A stretch of 64,000 nucleotides of DNA, taken from positions 62,001-126,000 of the forward strand of contig DATAJS010000018.1 in assembly GCA_036262035.1 (NCBI GenBank), given 5' to 3'. This document shows, in pieces, positions 19,591 to 28,443 of the stretch. The notes under the pieces are model-generated. The model was not told where the DNA came from, ran no database searches, and saw only the letters and a list, made by a program, of their open reading frames with translations. Position numbers and translations under genes: made by a program. Position 1 is the stretch's first letter. Each line of letters begins with the position of its first letter. Source of the DNA: Burkholderiales bacterium. GTDB lineage: Bacteria > Pseudomonadota > Gammaproteobacteria > Burkholderiales > SG8-41.

Positions 19591-20724
19591 CTATTTTAGC
19601 TTGTCCGCGCTGAACAACGCCAGTTTGGCGGCAAGCTCGCCGGCTTGGACGAGGCGTTCCGACCATTCCCGGCCGTGCCGTTCCAGGACGGGCAACAGGC
19701 GTGCATAGGCTGCCCACGCGGAACCGACTGAGACCCGGCCGCCGTCGAGGTGGTTCCACGCCAGCATGAGATCGCGCACCGCGGCTGCGGCGGCGGGCTC
19801 CAGGCCCGCGCAATAGGCGTCGACGAAGGCTTCGAGCTTGCGCCGATGGGCCTGCTCTTCCTGCGCGTAGATGTGCCAGACGAACGGGCGCGCGGCCCAC
19901 TGCGCCCGCACGATGCTGTCCTCGCCCCGAACGAAGAGCACGTCGCACGACCACAGAAGCTCGTCGAAGCGCGCCTGCGGAACGAAGGGCACGAAACGCA
20001 CCTCCAGCGCGCCGCGGGTGAGCGTGCGGTCCTGCGGCGGCCCGGTCGCGCCGAAAAAGCGCAGCGCCTCGGCCGCCAGCGCGCTGTCGGGGATCGCGGC
20101 GACGACGCGATCGGGGCCATCCGCCCACGCCGCGAGAAGCTCGGACAACGGCGCGAACGGATAGGCGAAGACGAGGACCGTGGTGGCCGAAGGCGCCGGC
20201 GGCGCAAACCCCAGCTCTCGCCAGCAAGCTGCCCCCGCCTCGGCACCGAACGCGTCGCGGCGCGCCAGCAGATCGCGCTCACGCAGCAACCCTCCGGTGC
20301 GCGGCGTGAAACCGGGGAAGAAGAACCAGCGCTCGATCGGCAGCCGCGGATGCGGCGACGGGAGGCCGTGGTGCTCCGGGACCCACGCTTCGGCGCTCAG
20401 GTATTCGAGGACGATCCACAGCGGCCGCGTGCCCTGGCGTGCGGCGTCCTCGAGATAGGCGTCGGGCACGCCGCAGCCGAACGCTTCGACGATGACCGTC
20501 ACGCCGTCGGCCGGGATGTCACCTTCCCGCCCCCAGCACACGACTTCCAGCCCCTCGGTCGCCTGCGGCTGCAGCCGTGCGAGCGTGGCGACGTCGTCGA
20601 TGCACACGCGCACGTCGAAGCCGTGCTCGGCGGCGAGGATGCGCGCCAGCCGCCAGCACACGCCGGCATCGCCGAAGTTGTCGACGACCCGGCAGAAGAT
20701 GTCCCAACGCTCTGTGTTACGCAT
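19591..20724 (-). CDS. earP: EF-P arginine rhamnosyltransferase
   Basis: EarP transfers rhamnose from dTDP-beta-L-rhamnose to Arg32 of EF-P (family once called DUF2331). The product has 377 residues from the ATG at 20722-20724; a GTG directly before it is an alternative. The N-terminal motif CRVVDNFGDAGVCWRLAR carries the aspartates that bind the acceptor arginine. The C-terminal part contains the GT-B nucleotide-sugar region, with FVRGEDSIVRAQWA and PFVWHIYAQEE. It lies 36 bases upstream of efp. No dTDP-rhamnose synthesis genes are in the window. Confidence 0.95.
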   Translation of the reverse strand: MRNTERWDIFCRVVDNFGDAGVCWRLARILAAEHGFDVRVCIDDVATLARLQPQATEGLEVVCWGREGDIPADGVTVIVEAFGCGVPDAYLEDAARQGTRPLWIVLEYLSAEAWVPEHHGLPSPHPRLPIERWFFFPGFTPRTGGLLRERDLLARRDAFGAEAGAACWRELGFAPPAPSATTVLVFAYPFAPLSELLAAWADGPDRVVAAIPDSALAAEALRFFGATGPPQDRTLTRGALEVRFVPFVPQARFDELLWSCDVLFVRGEDSIVRAQWAARPFVWHIYAQEEQAHRRKLEAFVDAYCAGLEPAAAAAVRDLMLAWNHLDGGRVSVGSAWAAYARLLPVLERHGREWSERLVQAGELAAKLALFSADKLK

Positions 20725-20763
20725 CACCGTAGAATGACGACGGACACTGCGGACGGACGAGAC

Positions 20764-21534
20764 ATGACGGTACTCAATCTCAACGGCGACATGGGCGAGA
20801 GCTTCGGCCGTTACTCGCTCGGCGACGACGCCACGCTCATAAAAGTGGTGAAGTCTGCATCAATCGCGTGCGGTTTTCATGCCGGCGATCCGAACGTCAT
20901 GGCGCAGTCGGTGAAGCTCGCCAGGGACAACGGCGCGTCGGTCGGCGCGCACCCGAGCTACCCCGACCTCCAGGGGTTCGGACGGCGCGCCATGCGGCTG
21001 TCGGCGCGCGAGGTCGAAAACGCGATCGCCTATCAGATCGGCGCGCTGCAAGGCGTCGCCGCCGGCTGCGGTATGCGGGTCACGCACGTCAAGCCGCACG
21101 GCGCCCTCAACAACGTCGCGCACGAGGATCGCGACTGCGCCGACGCGATCGCGCGCGCGATACGGGCGGTCGACCGCGACCTCATCTTCGTCGCGAACGC
21201 GTGCTCGCAGATGGTCGCGGCGGGCGAAGCCGCGGGCCTCAAGGTCGCGCACGAAGCGTACGCCGACCGCACCTACGACGATGCGGGCCGTCTCACCTCG
21301 CGCCAGGTCGCCGGCGCGCTGATCACCGATCCCGAGCTTGCCGTGAAGCAGGTACTGTCGTTCATCGACGCGGGCGGGCTCGTCACCGGCAGCGGCAAGC
21401 GCATCGCGACGCGCATCGACACGGTCTGCGCGCACGGCGACGAGCCCAGCGGCGTCGCGGTCATGAGTGCGGTGCGGCGCGCGCTCGAAGCGCGAGGCGT
21501 GACGATCGTGCCGCTGCCGCAGATGTCGCTCTAG
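20764..21534 (+). CDS. pxpA: 5-oxoprolinase subunit A (LamB/YcsF)
   Basis: PxpA with PxpB and PxpC hydrolyses 5-oxoproline to glutamate using ATP. The 256-residue product begins LNLNGDMGESFGRY, which is diagnostic of the LamB/YcsF family, and continues with SIACGFHAGDP, GAHPSYPD and VKPHGALNN. The ATG at 20764 is preferred over one 30 bases upstream because it gives the conserved N-terminus. The stop overlaps the start of pxpB. 5-oxoproline forms spontaneously from glutamine, so this is a housekeeping repair function. Confidence 0.94.
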   Translation: MTVLNLNGDMGESFGRYSLGDDATLIKVVKSASIACGFHAGDPNVMAQSVKLARDNGASVGAHPSYPDLQGFGRRAMRLSAREVENAIAYQIGALQGVAAGCGMRVTHVKPHGALNNVAHEDRDCADAIARAIRAVDRDLIFVANACSQMVAAGEAAGLKVAHEAYADRTYDDAGRLTSRQVAGALITDPELAVKQVLSFIDAGGLVTGSGKRIATRIDTVCAHGDEPSGVAVMSAVRRALEARGVTIVPLPQMSL

Positions 21535-22220
21535 TGCGTTTCGCGAGCTGCGGCGATGCCGCGCTGACGGTCGAGCTCGGCGCAACGCCCAACCTGCTGC
21601 TCACGCGCAGCCTCGCGGGACTGCACGACCTGCTGCGCCGCGCGCCGCCGCCCGGCTTCATCGAAAGCGTGCCGGGGCTGACCTCGCTCACCCTCCTGTT
21701 CGATCCGGACGTGACGAGCCGCGCGGCGCTCGAGCAGGACGTGCGGCGCCGCATCGCGGGATCGAACGCCTCGTCCGCGCGTGCGCGCGAGTGGCATTTC
21801 CCGGTGTGCTACGAGGGCGAGCTCGCGCCGGACCTCGCGGAGGTCGCGCGAGCGTGCGGCCTCACCGAACGACAGGCGATCGCGGCGCATACCTCGCGCA
21901 GCTACGTCGTGTACCTGCTCGGCTTCAGCCCCGGATTTCCCTATCTCGGCGACATCGACGCGGCGCTGGCGCTGCCGCGGCGCGCCGTGCCCCGCCCGCG
22001 GGTGCCCGCGGGATCGGTGGCGATCGCGACGCGCTACACCGCGATCTATCCGCAGGAGACGCCCGGCGGCTGGCACATCATCGGCCGGACGCCCGTGCGC
22101 TTGTTCGATCTCGATGCGAATCCGCCGGCGCTCATTGCGCCGGGGGACACCGTGCGCTTCTACGCGGTCGCTGCGAGCGAGTACGAGCGCGCGAGCACGA
22201 CGCCGCGCCCGGCCGCATGA
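21534..22220 (+). CDS. pxpB: 5-oxoprolinase subunit B (KipI-like)
   Basis: The 228-residue product shows the KipI/PxpB signature HTSRSYVVYLLGFSPGFPYL and, further on, RVPAGSVAIATRYTAIYPQ and TPGGWHIIGRTP. The GTG at 21534 shares a base with the pxpA stop (TAGTG), and the end overlaps pxpC in an ATGA junction. The three genes are therefore translated as a unit. Homologues were once described as kinase-A inhibitors in Bacillus, but the full pxpABC set indicates 5-oxoprolinase. Confidence 0.93.
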   Translation: MRFASCGDAALTVELGATPNLLLTRSLAGLHDLLRRAPPPGFIESVPGLTSLTLLFDPDVTSRAALEQDVRRRIAGSNASSARAREWHFPVCYEGELAPDLAEVARACGLTERQAIAAHTSRSYVVYLLGFSPGFPYLGDIDAALALPRRAVPRPRVPAGSVAIATRYTAIYPQETPGGWHIIGRTPVRLFDLDANPPALIAPGDTVRFYAVAASEYERASTTPRPAA

Positions 22221-23176
22221 CCCGTTTGCGCGTGATCAAGGCGGGCATCTGCTCCACCGTTCAGGACTTCGGACGCACCGGCTACCGGGTGTACGGCGTG
22301 CCGCAGTCGGGCGCGCTCGATCGCGTTTCGCTCGAGCTTGCGAATCGGCTCGTCGGCAACTCCGCCTTCGTGGCGGCGATCGAGATGATGTACTCCGGCG
22401 TGGCCCTGCGCGCCGAAGGCGGCAGCGTGCGTGTCGCGCTCGCCGGCGCCCATGCGCGCATCGAGCGTGATGGCGAAACGACGCCGCTCGGCGCTTTCCA
22501 CAGCGCGACGCTCGCCGCCGGCGATACGCTGCGGGTGGCGACGATCGCGAAAGCGGCCACCGCTTACCTCGCGATCGAAGGCGGCCTCGACGTACCGCGC
22601 GTGCTCGACAGTGCATCGACGTATCTGCGCGGCGCGCTGGGCGGTTACCAGGGCAGGCCGCTACGCGCGGGTGACGTGCTCACGGCGAAGCTCGAGCGGC
22701 CGGCCGATCGGGCCGAACGCCGTTATGCGAGCGCGCCGATGCTCGATACGCCGTCGGCGTTGCGCATCATGAGGGGTCCGCAGAGCGCGCGCTTCGACGA
22801 CGCATCGCGGCAGCGTCTGCTCGCGGCGGCCTATACCGTTTCGACCAGCTCCGACCGCTCGGGTCTGAGGCTCGAAGGCGAGGCGCTCTCGCACGTCGGC
22901 GGATTCGATCTCGTATCGGAAGGCGTGGCGCCGGGATCGATACAGGTGCCGGGATCGGGTTTGCCGGTGATCCTGATCGGCGACCATCCCACGGTCGGCG
23001 GTTACCCGAAGATCGCGACGATCGTCAGCGCCGACCTGGCTGCCGCGGGCCGGCTGCGCATCGGCTCGCGCGTGTCGTTCCGGGAAGTCGACGAAGAGGA
23101 AGCGCGCTCGGCGCGCTCCGAGCTGAGGCGCGAGATCGAAGCCGCGGTCGCGAGCGTTCAGGACGTACGTACGTAA
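22217..23176 (+). CDS. pxpC: 5-oxoprolinase subunit C (KipA/AHS2)
   Basis: The 319-residue product has the biotin-carboxylase-like AHS2 fold. Segments are STVQDFGRTGYRVYGVPQSG near the N-terminus, GPQSARFDD, and SSDRSGLRLEG, with the late motif SGLPVILIGDHPTVGGYPKI. It completes the pxpABC operon. The start ATG lies in the ATGA overlap with pxpB. It ends directly at the poly-A side of a hairpin that terminates the opposite-strand cold-shock gene. Confidence 0.93.
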   Translation: MTRLRVIKAGICSTVQDFGRTGYRVYGVPQSGALDRVSLELANRLVGNSAFVAAIEMMYSGVALRAEGGSVRVALAGAHARIERDGETTPLGAFHSATLAAGDTLRVATIAKAATAYLAIEGGLDVPRVLDSASTYLRGALGGYQGRPLRAGDVLTAKLERPADRAERRYASAPMLDTPSALRIMRGPQSARFDDASRQRLLAAAYTVSTSSDRSGLRLEGEALSHVGGFDLVSEGVAPGSIQVPGSGLPVILIGDHPTVGGYPKIATIVSADLAAAGRLRIGSRVSFREVDEEEARSARSELRREIEAAVASVQDVRT

Positions 23177-23203
23177 AAAAGCCGGACAGTTTCGAGTCCG
23201 GCC
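23175..23203 (-). terminator. Terminator of the cold-shock gene
   Basis: Read on the minus strand, a 7-bp stem GCCGGAC/GTCCGGC with an 8-base loop is followed by six T. It terminates the leftward csp transcript; its T run touches the pxpC stop codon. Confidence 0.85.
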
Positions 23204-23225
23204 GATTCAATGGAGAAGGTCGAGG

Positions 23226-23432
23226 CTAGATTGCCTGGATGTTGCTCGCCTGCTTCTTGCCTTTGTTGCCCTGGGTGACTTCGAAAGAGACCTTCTGGCC
23301 TTCTTTCAGCGTCTTGAAGCCGGGCATGTTGATCGCGGAGAAATGTGCGAAGAGGTCTTCGCCACCGCCGTCGGGCGTTATGAAACCGAAACCCTTGGAA
23401 TCATTGAACCACTTCACGGTGCCAGTTGCCAT
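23226..23432 (-). CDS. Cold-shock domain protein
   Basis: A 68-residue single cold-shock domain that binds single-stranded RNA and DNA as a chaperone. The RNP motifs are KGFGFITP and DLFAHFSAI. The true start is MATGTVKWF at 23432. An upstream in-frame ATG adds five residues that do not fit the family. About 170 bases of AT-richer untranslated sequence precede it, as in cold-regulated csp genes. Which CspA-family member it is cannot be told from sequence alone. Confidence 0.95.
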   Translation of the reverse strand: MATGTVKWFNDSKGFGFITPDGGGEDLFAHFSAINMPGFKTLKEGQKVSFEVTQGNKGKKQASNIQAI

Positions 23433-23672
23433 CTGGTGCTTCCTCAAAAAAGAAATTAAACGAGGGGTTCCCCCAACCGATGTTTAATTTCCAAGCGCCG
23501 AAGAACCAACACCAGGCAACGAAGGAGTCGACATTCTCTAGTACTCAGAACTAAACACGACTTCACGGTATACCGCTTTTCCGCCGTCCGTCAAGAAAAA
23601 TCAGGCGAGCCGCGGACGCCCGTCAAAAGGCGTGTCGCGCAAAGGATTTGGCTCCCACGCAGGGCGTTTGCG

Positions 23673-24281
23673 TCAGGTCGTTACGCTCGCCGCTTCGGCG
23701 CCCAGCACGAGCGCGCGCACCGCTTCTTTTCGCGGCAGTTGCGCGGCGTCGAGCTCGATGTAGCGCAGGCCGACGGTGGTGAGCCACGCCTTCATCTGCG
23801 ACGCGGCGCCGCGCGCCGGATCCGCCGGGCCGCCCATCACCACCGCAGCGACCGGCCGCGTGCTCTTGTCGAGTATGGCGAAGTCGACCGTGTGGCGCGC
23901 GAAGGTGCGTGCCTGCTCTTCACGCGCGTAGGCCGCGAGATTGGGCGCGGGATCGAGCAGCGAGGCGACCGGCACCTGAGCGACGACGAGGTAATCGGGA
24001 AGTCCGGTCTTGAGCAGATAGTAGAGCAGCGTCTGCGGCGGTGAGAGAAAGCGCTCGCGGAGCACGAAGGTCACCGGAGGCGGCGCCGGCTCGCGCGGCG
24101 TCGGGGCGAGGCTCGGCTCGATCGCGCCGCCGCGCGCGGCCTGCTGCGCGATGCCGAGCAGCTCCTCCATGCGGCCCGCGCTCATCGCCTCGCGCTGCGC
24201 GGCTTTGCGCTTGTGGTCCCAGACGATGTAACCGACTGCCGCGATCGGCAGCAGCGCCAGTACTATGTAGATCAGGACCAA
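23673..24281 (-). CDS. Membrane-anchored DUF2726 protein
   Basis: The 202-residue product has one N-terminal transmembrane helix (LIYIVLALLPIAAVGYIVW). The C-terminal domain is of the DUF2726 kind (about residues 75-195, starting RERFLSPPQTLLYYLL), whose fold resembles restriction-endonuclease-like nucleases. The family segment HTVDFAILDKSTRPVAAV is present, but the role is unknown. It starts 6 bases after the 2-hydroxy-acid dehydrogenase gene, so it belongs to the same transcript. Confidence 0.75.
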   Translation of the reverse strand: MVLIYIVLALLPIAAVGYIVWDHKRKAAQREAMSAGRMEELLGIAQQAARGGAIEPSLAPTPREPAPPPVTFVLRERFLSPPQTLLYYLLKTGLPDYLVVAQVPVASLLDPAPNLAAYAREEQARTFARHTVDFAILDKSTRPVAAVVMGGPADPARGAASQMKAWLTTVGLRYIELDAAQLPRKEAVRALVLGAEAASVTT

Positions 24282-24287
24282 GACGCC

Positions 24288-25529
24288 CTAGCCTTCGGCC
24301 GCGGCTGCACGTGCGGTATCGAGCAGCTTCAGGTCGGCGCGCTGCAGCGGACGCCGGAAGGTGTTGTCGGTGAAGTGCAGGAGCTCCGGGCCGAGCTCTT
24401 CGATCGTGTTGACGCCGAGCAGCGCCATCACGCGGCCGATCTCTTCGCGCAACAGGTCGATCGCGCGCGTCGCCCCGTCGTAACCGCCGGCCGCGACGCC
24501 GTAGAGCGTGGCGCGTCCGATCAGCACCGCGCTCGCGCCGAGCGCGAGCGCCTTGACGACGTCCGAGCCGCGGCGAAAGCCGCTGTCGACGATCACCGGA
24601 ATGCGGCCCTTGATCGCCTCCACCACGTCGGGCAGCGCTTCGAGCGGCGCCATCGACCCGTCGAGGTTGCGCCCGCCGTGGTTCGACACCACGACGCCGT
24701 CGGCGCCGCAGTCGGCCGCCATCACCGCGTCGTGCGGATGGGCGAGGCCTTTGACGATCAGCGTGCCCGGCCACATCTTGCGCAGCACCTTCAGGTCTTC
24801 CCAGTTGAGCGAGTCGTTCTTCATCTGCGAGCGCCCCATCGGCGCCGCGGTGACCTTGTACTTGATCTCGCTCGGGTAGTTCTCGTAGCGCGGCATGCCG
24901 GTCGTCATCATGTACTTCGCCAGCACGCCCAACAGCCAGCGCGGGTGCATCAGCACGTCGGTGATGTTCTTGCGCGTGAACGTGAAGGGAATCGTAAAAC
25001 CGTTGCGCAGGTTGTATTCGCGGTTGGGCGACACCGCGCCGTCGACGGTGACGATGAGCGCCTCGTAGCCCGCGGCCCGCGCGCGCTCGACGAGCGCGTG
25101 CGACATCGATTTGTCGGGCCACATGTAGAGCTGGAACCACAGGCGCCCGCCGGCTTCCTGGGCGACGCGCTCCATCGAGGTCATCGAGCCCGTCGCGAGC
25201 GTGAACGGGATGCCCGCTTCCTTCGCGGCGCGCGCCAGCGCGATCTCGCCCTCGTGCCACATCAACCCCGCGGTGCCGGTCGGCGCGATGCAGATCGGCA
25301 TCTTCTGCTTCTGGCCGAGGAGCGTGATCTCCTGGCTGCGCCTGGAGACGTCGACGAGCGTGCGCGGCTTGAACTTGATCTTCTCGAACACCGCGCGGTT
25401 GTTGCGCAGCGAGACCTCGTCCTCGGTGCCGCGGTCGACGAACTCGAAGAGTCCCTTCGGCACGCGCGACAGCGCCTGGTCGCGAAGATCGAAGATGTTG
25501 TACGCACCCAGTGTGTTCCTGCCCGCCAT
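24288..25529 (-). CDS. FMN-dependent alpha-hydroxy-acid dehydrogenase (LldD-like)
   Basis: This family oxidises L-lactate, mandelate or similar 2-hydroxy acids, usually passing electrons to quinone. The 413-residue product contains PICIAPTGTAGLMW, ATGSMTSMERVA, LIVTVDGAVSPNRE, and the active-site histidine in VVSNHGGRNLDGS. Near the end it has VIVDSGFRRGSDVVKALALGA, which binds the FMN phosphate. An amphipathic insertion in the middle (VLMHPRWLLGVLAKYMMTTG) suits membrane association. L-lactate dehydrogenase is the likeliest activity, but the substrate is not fixed by sequence. Confidence 0.87.
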   Translation of the reverse strand: MAGRNTLGAYNIFDLRDQALSRVPKGLFEFVDRGTEDEVSLRNNRAVFEKIKFKPRTLVDVSRRSQEITLLGQKQKMPICIAPTGTAGLMWHEGEIALARAAKEAGIPFTLATGSMTSMERVAQEAGGRLWFQLYMWPDKSMSHALVERARAAGYEALIVTVDGAVSPNREYNLRNGFTIPFTFTRKNITDVLMHPRWLLGVLAKYMMTTGMPRYENYPSEIKYKVTAAPMGRSQMKNDSLNWEDLKVLRKMWPGTLIVKGLAHPHDAVMAADCGADGVVVSNHGGRNLDGSMAPLEALPDVVEAIKGRIPVIVDSGFRRGSDVVKALALGASAVLIGRATLYGVAAGGYDGATRAIDLLREEIGRVMALLGVNTIEELGPELLHFTDNTFRRPLQRADLKLLDTARAAAAEG

Positions 25530-25681
25530 CGCGCTCTCCCTTCTCGTGCCCGGCGCCTCGCCGGGCGCGTTTAAGTGTTTATTTTAGCGAGTTTTGAAAG
25601 AGGCGCAGTGGGCACTGGATCACACGCGGCACCACGCTTGCTGGAACGGCGTACCGCAAAAACGGAACGGGAACGAGGACC

Positions 25682-25948
25682 ATGGCCGACACGAAGCGAA
25701 GCTCGAAATCGACGTGGATCATCATCGCGGTGGTCGCGATCGTCATATTGCTGTTCGCGGGCTTGCTGCCTCTGCCCGGTCAAAAAGACAACACCACGCC
25801 GAACGTGCAGCCGTCGGCGCCCGGGACGCAGCCCTCGGTCGAAGCGCCGAAGGGCCCGCCGCCCAGCCTGCCCGCCGATGCGTCCGCGAGCGCGACGCAG
25901 CCGCCGCCCGGCGGCACGCCGGGTTCGGCGGCGGGAGGCGCGAAATGA
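25682..25948 (+). CDS. Small single-pass membrane protein with Pro-rich tail
   Basis: An 88-residue protein with one transmembrane helix (about residues 12-30, WIIIAVVAIVILLFAGLLPL) and a disordered Pro/Ala/Ser-rich C-terminus. ACGAGGACC just before the ATG is an acceptable ribosome site. It ends two bases before the convergent YqjE-like gene. No family was recognised, and it has no cysteines or charged motif that would hint at a role. Confidence 0.6.
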   Translation: MADTKRSSKSTWIIIAVVAIVILLFAGLLPLPGQKDNTTPNVQPSAPGTQPSVEAPKGPPPSLPADASASATQPPPGGTPGSAAGGAK

Positions 25949-25949
25949 G

Positions 25950-26345
25950 CTAGCGGTGGAAGTGCTCGCGGTCCTTCTTCAGTTCCGCGAGCGTCGAAGC
26001 GAAGGGCCGGGCCACGCGCCCGGCCTCGCCTTTGGCGGACAGCGCCAGCGCGACCGCGACGGCGAGGTAGACCAGCGTGATCCCGCCGATCGCCTCCAGC
26101 CGGTGCGTATCCCAGAACATCACGATGACGAACAGCGTCAGCGTGAGCATGCCGAGGGCGAAGAAGAACAGCGCCATCACGCCCTTGATCAGCAGGCGCG
26201 TCGCGAGGATGCGCTCGCGCTGAAGCTCGCGCGTGAACAGCTCGAAGCGGGAGTGGAGCAGCGCCGCGAGCGCGGAGCCCGCGCGACGCAGCGAGACGAG
26301 CAGCCCCGGGGAAGCGGGCTGCGGCGTCTTCGCGTTGAGCGCCAT
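25950..26345 (-). CDS. Phage-holin-like / YqjE-type inner membrane protein
   Basis: A 131-residue protein with two predicted transmembrane helices (LIKGVMALFFFALGMLTLTLFVI and GGITLVYLAVAVALALS) after an N-terminal amphipathic stretch. This layout is that of the YqjE / holin-superfamily III proteins, which are not phage holins in function. It lies 10 bases after a YqjD/ElaB-type gene, the same pairing as yqjD-yqjE in enterobacteria, which supports the call. The molecular role is not known. Confidence 0.78.
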   Translation of the reverse strand: MALNAKTPQPASPGLLVSLRRAGSALAALLHSRFELFTRELQRERILATRLLIKGVMALFFFALGMLTLTLFVIVMFWDTHRLEAIGGITLVYLAVAVALALSAKGEAGRVARPFASTLAELKKDREHFHR

Positions 26346-26355
26346 TATCGAAGCG

Positions 26356-26673
26356 CTACTTGCGGCTGAGGATCAGTCCGAGGACGAGCCCTATACCGGC
26401 GGCGATGCCGATCGCGCGCCACGGGTTCTCGCGGACGTATTCGTCGGTGTATTGCGCAGCCTGGCGGGCGCGCTCCCTCACGAGCGCGTCTGCGTCGGCG
26501 AGCTTGGCGCGCGCCATGTCGAGGCTGTCCTGGATGCGCGCGCGAGCCATCATCACGGTCTCGCCGGTCTGCGCGGTGGCTGCGCGCATGAGGTCCTGTG
26601 CGGCGTTCGACAGCACGGAGCGCACGTCGGAGACTTCTGAATCGCGTTCGGCCGGGGCGGGATTTTCGCTCAT
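26356..26673 (-). CDS. DUF883 / ElaB-YqjD family protein
   Basis: A 105-residue protein with a long amphipathic helical part (residues 15-80) and a C-terminal membrane helix preceded by the family hallmark ENPWRAIGIAAGIGLVLGL. E. coli YqjD and ElaB are inner-membrane proteins that bind ribosomes in stationary phase; the same is inferred here. GAGGAACC before the ATG sets the start. It is first in the pair with the YqjE-like gene. Confidence 0.87.
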   Translation of the reverse strand: MSENPAPAERDSEVSDVRSVLSNAAQDLMRAATAQTGETVMMARARIQDSLDMARAKLADADALVRERARQAAQYTDEYVRENPWRAIGIAAGIGLVLGLILSRK

Positions 26674-26763
26674 GATGGTTCCTCGTTGCGGGGTGGGAAA
26701 GTTAGGCTACCGAGTTTCACCCCCACTATCAACCGCCGTGCCCATCGGCATGACAGCGGACTG

Positions 26764-27702
26764 CTACGAGATGACCTGGTAATAGAGATTCTGCGGATGG
26801 CGCGCCTGCGCGAAGAAGAACCAGCGCTCGGCGAGCAGCCCCGCATACTGCACGACGAACGCGGCGGCCATGAGGACGGAAGAGCCGGACGCGATGGCTG
26901 CGGCAAGCAGCGCGGCGGGCACCGGGAACGCGCACAGCAGGAAGCCCCACTTCACTGCGCGCACGACCGCCGCCGCCCTGCCGTGAAAAAACTCCCGGGT
27001 GTTGAAAGAACCGCCCATGAAACCCTGGGATTTCTGCTGGATCTTCGGGTGCTTCACGCCGATCGCGGTTTGTAATGTCGACTTCGGCTTGAGCCTCGCG
27101 TTGCGCACCAGGGTCGCGACGCGGTTGAGCAGCCCCAGCGCGGTGAAAGCGATCGCCGCCTGTGCGAGAGGCGCGGCGAGCGCGGGCGCGGCGAGCACCG
27201 CGTAAGCGGCCGCGAACGTGAATCCGGAGGCGAGCCCGAGCAGGGTGAAGCTCACGATCGTGAGCGATGTCGCCCATTCCTGCAGGAACTTGATGCACGC
27301 GTAAATCATGCCGGTGCAGATGAAGAGCGCTGCGCACAGCACCAGCCCGGCGCAGCCGACCGCGAGCGTCGCGTCGAGCGCCGCGGCGTGCATCAGCCCG
27401 TAGGCCAGCACCGCCGCCATGAACGCCGGCAGCACGATCACCTCGCGCGACAGCCACGACGTGCGCCACATCGCCGCCGCGCGCCATGCGCGCTCGGGAC
27501 GGCCCAGGTGGAAGAACGACGCGACGAGACCGCCGGCGAGGAATGCGAGCGCGATGAAGCTGCCGTTCGAATAGAACTGCGGCGCAGGTTGCGCGATCCA
27601 CCCGATGCGCGCGGCCCCTTCGGCCGCGAACAGCGCGACGAACAGGCCCTGGCCGACGCCGATCAGGGTGGTGAGGAAGATGACGGAAAAAGCCGGATGC
27701 AT
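26764..27702 (-). CDS. soeC: Sulfite dehydrogenase membrane anchor, DmsC-like
   Basis: SoeC would anchor the cytoplasmic SoeAB dimer and pass electrons from sulfite to quinone. The 312-residue protein is of the DmsC type, with about eight transmembrane helices beginning FSVIFLTTLIGVGQGLFVAL. It has the conserved ASFFHLGRPERAWRA, followed by WRTSWLSREV. It starts 9 bases after soeB. Alone it could belong to any DMSO-reductase-type complex. The adjacent apr and sat genes make SoeC the best reading. Confidence 0.85.
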   Translation of the reverse strand: MHPAFSVIFLTTLIGVGQGLFVALFAAEGAARIGWIAQPAPQFYSNGSFIALAFLAGGLVASFFHLGRPERAWRAAAMWRTSWLSREVIVLPAFMAAVLAYGLMHAAALDATLAVGCAGLVLCAALFICTGMIYACIKFLQEWATSLTIVSFTLLGLASGFTFAAAYAVLAAPALAAPLAQAAIAFTALGLLNRVATLVRNARLKPKSTLQTAIGVKHPKIQQKSQGFMGGSFNTREFFHGRAAAVVRAVKWGFLLCAFPVPAALLAAAIASGSSVLMAAAFVVQYAGLLAERWFFFAQARHPQNLYYQVIS

Positions 27703-27711
27703 GTTACGACT

Positions 27712-28443
27712 TCACCACGACGTCACGTCCTCGATCGACGCGTCGCTCACTCTCGGCTTGGGCAGCAGCCCGTCGATCTTCAGCGGGTTGTCCGCGCGCT
27801 CGAGCTCTTCTTGGTCGATGCGGATCTCGGTCTTGCGGCGCGGCAGGTAGTGGTTCGCGGGATGCGTGCCCCACTCCGGCATGAGCTGGTAGCCGCCGTT
27901 CTCGCGGATCGCCTTGGACACGACCGACTCGGGATCGTGGATGTCGCCGAAGAGCCGCGCGTTGGTCGGGCACGCGAGGACGCACGCGGGCTTCCGGTCC
28001 GCCTCGGGCAGCGCGGTGTCGTCGATGCGGTCGACGCACAGGGTGCACTTGCCCATGACCTTGCGCTGCTCGTCGAGCTCGCGCACGCCGTAGGGGCACG
28101 CCCAAGCGCAGTACTTGCAGCCGATGCACTTGTCGTAGTCGACGAGCACCAGCCCGTCCGACTCGCGCTTGAACGAGGCGCCCGTCGGGCACACCGGCAC
28201 GCACGGCGGGTCTTCGCAGTGCAGGCACGACTTCGGGAAATGCACCGTCTGCGTGTTCGGGAACTCGCCGACCTCGAAGGTCTGCACGCGGTTGAAGAAG
28301 GTGCCGGTCGGATCGCGGTCGTACGGACGCTCGTCGACGAGCGAGCCCGCCTGCCCCGAGGTGTTCCATTCCTTGCAGCTCGTCACGCACGCGTGACAGC
28401 CGACGCAGACGTTGAGGTCGATGACTAGGGCGAGTTGAGTCAT
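27712..28443 (-). CDS. soeB: Sulfite dehydrogenase iron-sulfur subunit
   Basis: This 243-residue electron-transfer subunit carries four cysteine clusters for four [4Fe-4S] centres: CVGCHACVTSC, CLHCEDPPCVPVC, CIGCKYCAWAC and CTLCVDRI...CVLAC. That is the DmsB/NrfC pattern linking the molybdenum subunit to the membrane anchor. There is no signal peptide, so it acts in the cytoplasm like SoeB of Allochromatium. It lies between soeA and soeC but is separated from soeA by an unusual 213-base gap full of hairpins. Confidence 0.87.
   Translation of the reverse strand: MTQLALVIDLNVCVGCHACVTSCKEWNTSGQAGSLVDERPYDRDPTGTFFNRVQTFEVGEFPNTQTVHFPKSCLHCEDPPCVPVCPTGASFKRESDGLVLVDYDKCIGCKYCAWACPYGVRELDEQRKVMGKCTLCVDRIDDTALPEADRKPACVLACPTNARLFGDIHDPESVVSKAIRENGGYQLMPEWGTHPANHYLPRRKTEIRIDQEELERADNPLKIDGLLPKPRVSDASIEDVTSW

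Noticed and set aside
25950-26345. Phage holin and hence a prophage remnant
   Set aside because: The holin-like name comes from fold similarity. The YqjD/YqjE-type pairing and lack of any phage gene nearby point to an ordinary inner-membrane protein.
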